From: Leptothrix sp. (in: b-proteobacteria)
Lineage (GTDB): Bacteria > Pseudomonadota > Gammaproteobacteria > Burkholderiales > Burkholderiaceae_C
Direction: 5' to 3'
Assembly (NCBI GenBank): GCA_013822685.1
Contig: PNKV01000003.1
Coordinates: forward strand, 124,001-188,000
Length of the DNA: 64,000 bases
Below are positions 61,364-64,000 of this stretch, one piece after another; positions within the stretch are counted from its first letter, which is position 1, and each line of letters opens with the position of its first letter. A program made the position numbers and the translations under genes. Below the pieces are notes generated by a model. The model was not told where the DNA came from. It did no database searches and saw only the letters and a program-made list of their open reading frames with translations.

Positions 61364-61705
61364 CTACCGTGGCAGGTGGGCCAGCCAGTGGCCCACATCA
61401 ATGCGGCGCCCCGTGCGGATGTCGATGGCTTCAACGATCTTGCTGACCCGCAAGATGACCTCCTGCTCATCGGCTTCACGACGCACTGTGACGCTGCGCA
61501 GGCCCGGATGAACCGCCACCACGCTGACGGTGGTGTTCTGCAGGACGCCATTGGCATCGACGTACATGACCGCCCAATACCGTTCGGCCTGCTGTGATGC
61601 ATCGTCGTCGTGGTGGTGGAACATGGACCGGCCAATGTGGGCCAAGTAGGACAACATCCCCGTGGAGGCGTTGGCTGACTTGTTGCCCATTTTGTGAGGC
61701 TTCAT
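61364..61705 (-). CDS. small protein with a weak WYL-like barrel, unknown
   Basis: A 113-residue protein from ATG 61705 with AGGAG six bases upstream. A His/Asp-rich stretch (MFHHHDDDASQQ, about 28-39) is followed by RYWAVMYVDANGVLQNTTVS and SVTVRREADEQEVILRVSKI then VEAIDIRTGRRIDVGHWL. The last 70 residues alternate like a small beta barrel of the WYL or SH3 kind, including the typical closing 'I-x-x-x-D-x-x-T-G-x-x-I'. The resemblance is by eye only. A regulatory or nucleic-acid-binding role is conceivable. Confidence 0.65.
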   Translation of the reverse strand: MKPHKMGNKSANASTGMLSYLAHIGRSMFHHHDDDASQQAERYWAVMYVDANGVLQNTTVSVVAVHPGLRSVTVRREADEQEVILRVSKIVEAIDIRTGRRIDVGHWLAHLPR

Positions 61706-62021
61706 GTTGGCTCCTGGCTTTCTGTGGTTGTGATGGCCTTGACTGGCAAACCACGAACCTCGCGCTGGGGGCTGCAGTGAATCACTGCCGCTAAGGGTTC
61801 CGCTTGAAGACTGCTTGGCCAACGGCGACCGTGAATGCGAAGGTCTTCAAGCCTTGATGAACTGCAGCAGGTGATCTCATCACTGCCGGCCCCGAGCTTG
61901 AAAGTGCGTTTATCTTATCGATCTGCCTTCTTTTTGGCATTCCCGCTGAAGGGGGAGGGCTGGCACGTCCATTGCCTTGTAAATCAACTAAGTAGCTGAT
62001 TTGCTGGAAAAGGGTGGTGCC
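61706..62021. other. 316-base intergenic region without a supported gene
   Basis: This divergent gap between the WYL-like gene and the rightward small reading frame holds no coding sequence I trust. One leftward open frame (61791-62111) has poor composition and no homology-like features. The middle (61900-61990) is locally AT-rich, with TTATCTTATCGATC and TTGTAAATCAACTAAG, a likely promoter zone. No clear terminator is seen. Confidence 0.6.
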
Positions 62022-62147
62022 ATGGATACGATCGAGACCCGCTTTGCCAAGCCAACGCTTGCCGCCACGCTCTTCAAACGCGCGCTGGGCTGGGTGGTGT
62101 TGACCGCGCAATTTTTACTGAAAAAAGATCCAGATCTTCATTGGTGA
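62022..62147 (+). CDS. possible 41-residue small protein upstream of the quinone oxidoreductase
   Basis: Starts at ATG 62022 after GGAAAAGGGTGGTGCC and reads MDTIETRFAKPTLAATLFKR, then ALGWVVLTAQFLLKKDPDLH and W. The stop TGA at 62145-62147 lies six bases before the oxidoreductase ATG at 62154. A hydrophobic stretch (ALGWVVLTAQFLL) could be a short membrane or amphipathic helix. It may be a leader peptide or translational-coupling ORF, or a chance frame. Confidence 0.4.
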   Translation: MDTIETRFAKPTLAATLFKRALGWVVLTAQFLLKKDPDLHW

Positions 62148-62153
62148 CCGAAC

Positions 62154-63161
62154 ATGCCGCTGCCCAGTCAGATGAACCACATTGCTTTTTCCGCGCCCGG
62201 TGGGCCGGAAGTGCTGCATCTGGCCACGGCCCTGGTGCCCGAGCCCGCCGCCGGTGAGTTGCTCATCCACGTTGAAGCGGCAGGCATCAACCGGCCTGAC
62301 ATCCTGCAACGCAATGGCCACTACCCCATGCCACCCGGGGCCAGTCCATTCTTGGGGCTGGAAGTGGCTGGCGAGGTGATGGCCATGGGCAGTGATGTCA
62401 CTGGCTTCAAGGTGGGCGACAAGGTGTGCGCCCTGACCAATGGCGGTGGCTATGCCACGCACGCGGTGGTGCCAGCCACGCAGGCCTTGCCGTGGCCGAA
62501 AGGTTATGACGCCATACGCGCGGCGGCCCTGCCAGAGACCTTCTTCACGGTCTGGGCCAACCTGTTCCAGATGGGCCGTTTGAAGGCCGGCGAGACCGTG
62601 CTGCTGCACGGTGGTGGCAGCGGCATTGGCACCACCGCCACCCAACTGGCCCGCGAGTTCGGTGCGCACCCTTTCGTGACGGTGGGCAGTGAGGCCAAAC
62701 GCGAAGCGTGCCTGCAACTTGGTGCTGAACTGGTCATCAATCACCGCGAGCAGGATTTTCAGCAGGCCATCACTGAGCACACACAAGGGCGCGGGGTGGA
62801 TGTGATCCTCGACATCATGGGCGCCTCGTATTTCGCCCGCAACTTGGCCTCGCTGGCCATGGATGGCCGACTGTTGCTGCTGGCCTTCATGGGCGGCACC
62901 GTGGTCAAGGATGTGAACCTCGCCCAGATCATGGGTAAACGCTTACTCGTCACGGGCTCTGCCATGAGGCCGCGCACCACCGAAGAAAAGGCGGCGATCG
63001 CGGCTGATTTGAAAGCCAATGTCTGGCCCGTGCTGGACGCTGGCCGTTGCGCACCCTTGATCCACGCGGTCTTTTCACTGGCCAAGGTGGCCGACGCCCA
63101 CCGCCTGATGGAGGGCAGCGATCACATTGGCAAGATCGTGCTGCAAGTGAGTGCCGCGTGA
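62154..63161 (+). CDS. NAD(P)H quinone oxidoreductase (zinc-free MDR, PIG3-like)
   Basis: A 335-residue medium-chain oxidoreductase without zinc ligands. It has GroES-like N-terminal domain with [20 protein letters not shown] (about 42-61) and [20 protein letters not shown]. The Rossmann domain has [20 protein letters not shown] (about 148-167), [20 protein letters not shown], and [23 protein letters not shown]3/TP53I3-like enzymes reduce quinones with NADPH. It follows a possible 41-residue reading frame by six bases and precedes the AsmA/DUF748-like gene by four. Confidence 0.93.
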   Translation: MPLPSQMNHIAFSAPGGPEVLHLATALVPEPAAGELLIHVEAAGINRPDILQRNGHYPMPPGASPFLGLEVAGEVMAMGSDVTGFKVGDKVCALTNGGGYATHAVVPATQALPWPKGYDAIRAAALPETFFTVWANLFQMGRLKAGETVLLHGGGSGIGTTATQLAREFGAHPFVTVGSEAKREACLQLGAELVINHREQDFQQAITEHTQGRGVDVILDIMGASYFARNLASLAMDGRLLLLAFMGGTVVKDVNLAQIMGKRLLVTGSAMRPRTTEEKAAIAADLKANVWPVLDAGRCAPLIHAVFSLAKVADAHRLMEGSDHIGKIVLQVSAA

Positions 63162-63165
63162 CCCC

Positions 63166-64000
63166 ATGAAGCATCGATTCTGGTGGCGGGCCGGCGCCGT
63201 GTTGGCCACGCTGGCGGTGGTGGGTGTCCTGGCTTTCCAGGTGACGGTTTGGCGATTGCATGCCAACATTGAAAGGGCATTGGGGCCGGGTGCCACCGTC
63301 GGTTCCCTGAAAGTCGGCTGGGCCAGCGTTGAGCTGCGCGATCTTCAAGTGAAGGCCAGCCGTGCCGGGTGGCCTGCGCCAGACGAGTTGCGGGCCGCGC
63401 GCGTCATCGTCGTGCCCGAGATGGCGACCCTGTTCGGCAATGCCTGGCGCGTGCGCAGCGTGGATGTCGAGGGCGCCTACATGTCGGTGCTGCGCTCGTC
63501 CGATGGCAAGCTGCAAGTGTTACCCGCCTTGTTCGACCACACGGCCAAGCCCGGGTCATCCGCGAACAAGGAGTCCCCAAGCTCAGACAAAGCCGCGCCC
63601 AACATCCAGATCGGCCAGGTGTCGATGACGAAGTCGCAACTGGACTTCTTTGATGCCAGCGTGCGCAAGCCCCCGCACCCCATCCGCATCGAAGAGCTGG
63701 CCATTGAGTTGGACCACATTGCCATACCCGCCCTGGACCAGGCCATGCACATCGACCTGCAAGGCATGGTGAAAGGCCCGCACCGCGATGGTCGGATCAA
63801 GGTGGTGGGCCAGTTCACGCCCGCCTCGCACGACGCCCAGCTCAAGGGCCAACTGGCAGGCGTTGACCTCATCGCCTTGCAACCTTACCTGGTGAAGTTG
63901 AACGAAGGCGGCGTGCGCGCTGGCACGCTTGACCTGGTCTTCGATGCGTCGGTGGTGAAGAACCACCTGCGCGCACCGGGCGTCATCACCTTGACAGGGC
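63166..64000 (+). CDS. AsmA/DUF748-like envelope protein, 3' end outside window
   Basis: The ATG at 63166 opens MKHRFWWRAGAVLATLAVVG, an N-terminal membrane anchor (about 7-28). The open frame then runs to the window edge (278 codons seen). The periplasmic part shows a repeat-rich beta layout: ALGPGATVGSLKVGWASVEL, RAARVIVVPEMATLFGNAWR, VRSVDVEGAYMSVLRSSDGK, and IQIGQVSMTKSQLDFFDASV, as in AsmA/DUF748 (bridge-like lipid transport) proteins. They affect lipid or outer-membrane homeostasis. It starts four bases after the oxidoreductase gene, so co-transcription is likely. Confidence 0.8.
   Translation, partial: MKHRFWWRAGAVLATLAVVGVLAFQVTVWRLHANIERALGPGATVGSLKVGWASVELRDLQVKASRAGWPAPDELRAARVIVVPEMATLFGNAWRVRSVDVEGAYMSVLRSSDGKLQVLPALFDHTAKPGSSANKESPSSDKAAPNIQIGQVSMTKSQLDFFDASVRKPPHPIRIEELAIELDHIAIPALDQAMHIDLQGMVKGPHRDGRIKVVGQFTPASHDAQLKGQLAGVDLIALQPYLVKLNEGGVRAGTLDLVFDASVVKNHLRAPGVITLTG

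Noticed and set aside
61791..62111. Leftward open frame of 106 codons
   Set aside because: Arg/Gly-rich composition, no binding site, and it overlaps the more plausible 41-codon rightward frame.

Overview
The window is a 64 kb stretch of a GC-rich, gene-dense bacterial chromosome. Gene content points to a betaproteobacterium of the order Burkholderiales, in the Comamonadaceae/Rubrivivax/Aquabacterium neighbourhood. The markers are rdgC, a FimV-like protein with a short periplasmic N-terminal domain, yggX beside argA, a pepA-holC pair divergent from lptFG, a CysB/CbiX pair, PEP-CTERM type proteins and the three tRNAs. This is inference from gene content; genus and species cannot be set from the sequence alone. 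I see no phage, insertion sequence, CRISPR array or plasmid functions.

Layout. 1-671: 3'-truncated ceramidase-like (CREST family) membrane protein. 866-5901: a very large unrecognised inner-membrane/periplasmic protein followed by rdgC. 6009-12364: OmpA-type lipoprotein, ferritin-like 'metal-dependent hydrolase', AraC regulator, HPP-CBS membrane protein, tandem-GAF protein, 6-phosphogluconolactonase, isoprenylcysteine-methyltransferase-like protein. 12448-17145: polytopic GT-C-like protein, a bacterial BAHD acyltransferase and an exported alpha/beta hydrolase. The hydrolase is the last gene of a MacAB-like export operon (adaptor, ATPase, two permeases) that runs leftward from 21503. 22271-32087: five rightward genes encoding transglutaminase-DUF2126, ATP-grasp/alpha-E fusion, transglutaminase, ATP-grasp and alpha-E proteins. 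This is a predicted peptide-ligase/peptidase system with no firmly established biochemistry and is the most interesting locus here. 32109-34842: two tandem GDSL/SGNH hydrolases, one broken by a single amber codon, coupled to yggX. 34964-42928: lipoprotein, argA, two tandem PEP-CTERM type proteins, hrpA. 43075-47937: DUF3617-like protein, tRNA-Pro, tRNA-Arg, an unknown protein, a crotonase and a FimV-like protein. 47958-55402: cysB, cbiX, lptG, lptF (leftward) and pepA, holC, a small protein, a LivK-type binding protein and tRNA-Ser (rightward). 55461-60959: cytochrome b561 with TetR, the remnant of a second TetR, MarR with an alpha/beta hydrolase, and a GbsR-like regulator with DCC-family and SDR genes, several with recognisable palindromic operators. 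60972-64000: small unknowns, a quinone oxidoreductase and the 5' part of an AsmA/DUF748-like protein.

How genes work together. LptF and LptG are the permease halves of the lipopolysaccharide exporter. The MacAB-like operon probably exports a lipophilic or acylated product and is followed by a periplasmic hydrolase; the convergent BAHD enzyme could act on the same product (speculative). In the transglutaminase/ATP-grasp locus the fused ATP-grasp copy appears to have lost motifs that the stand-alone copy keeps, which suggests an active/inactive pair. On the right side, small regulators sit next to the genes they probably control: TetR with cytochrome b561 (two 15-bp palindromes 22 bp apart) and a GbsR-like protein with DCC/SDR genes (a shared TTTCTGT-N4-ACAGAAA type operator).
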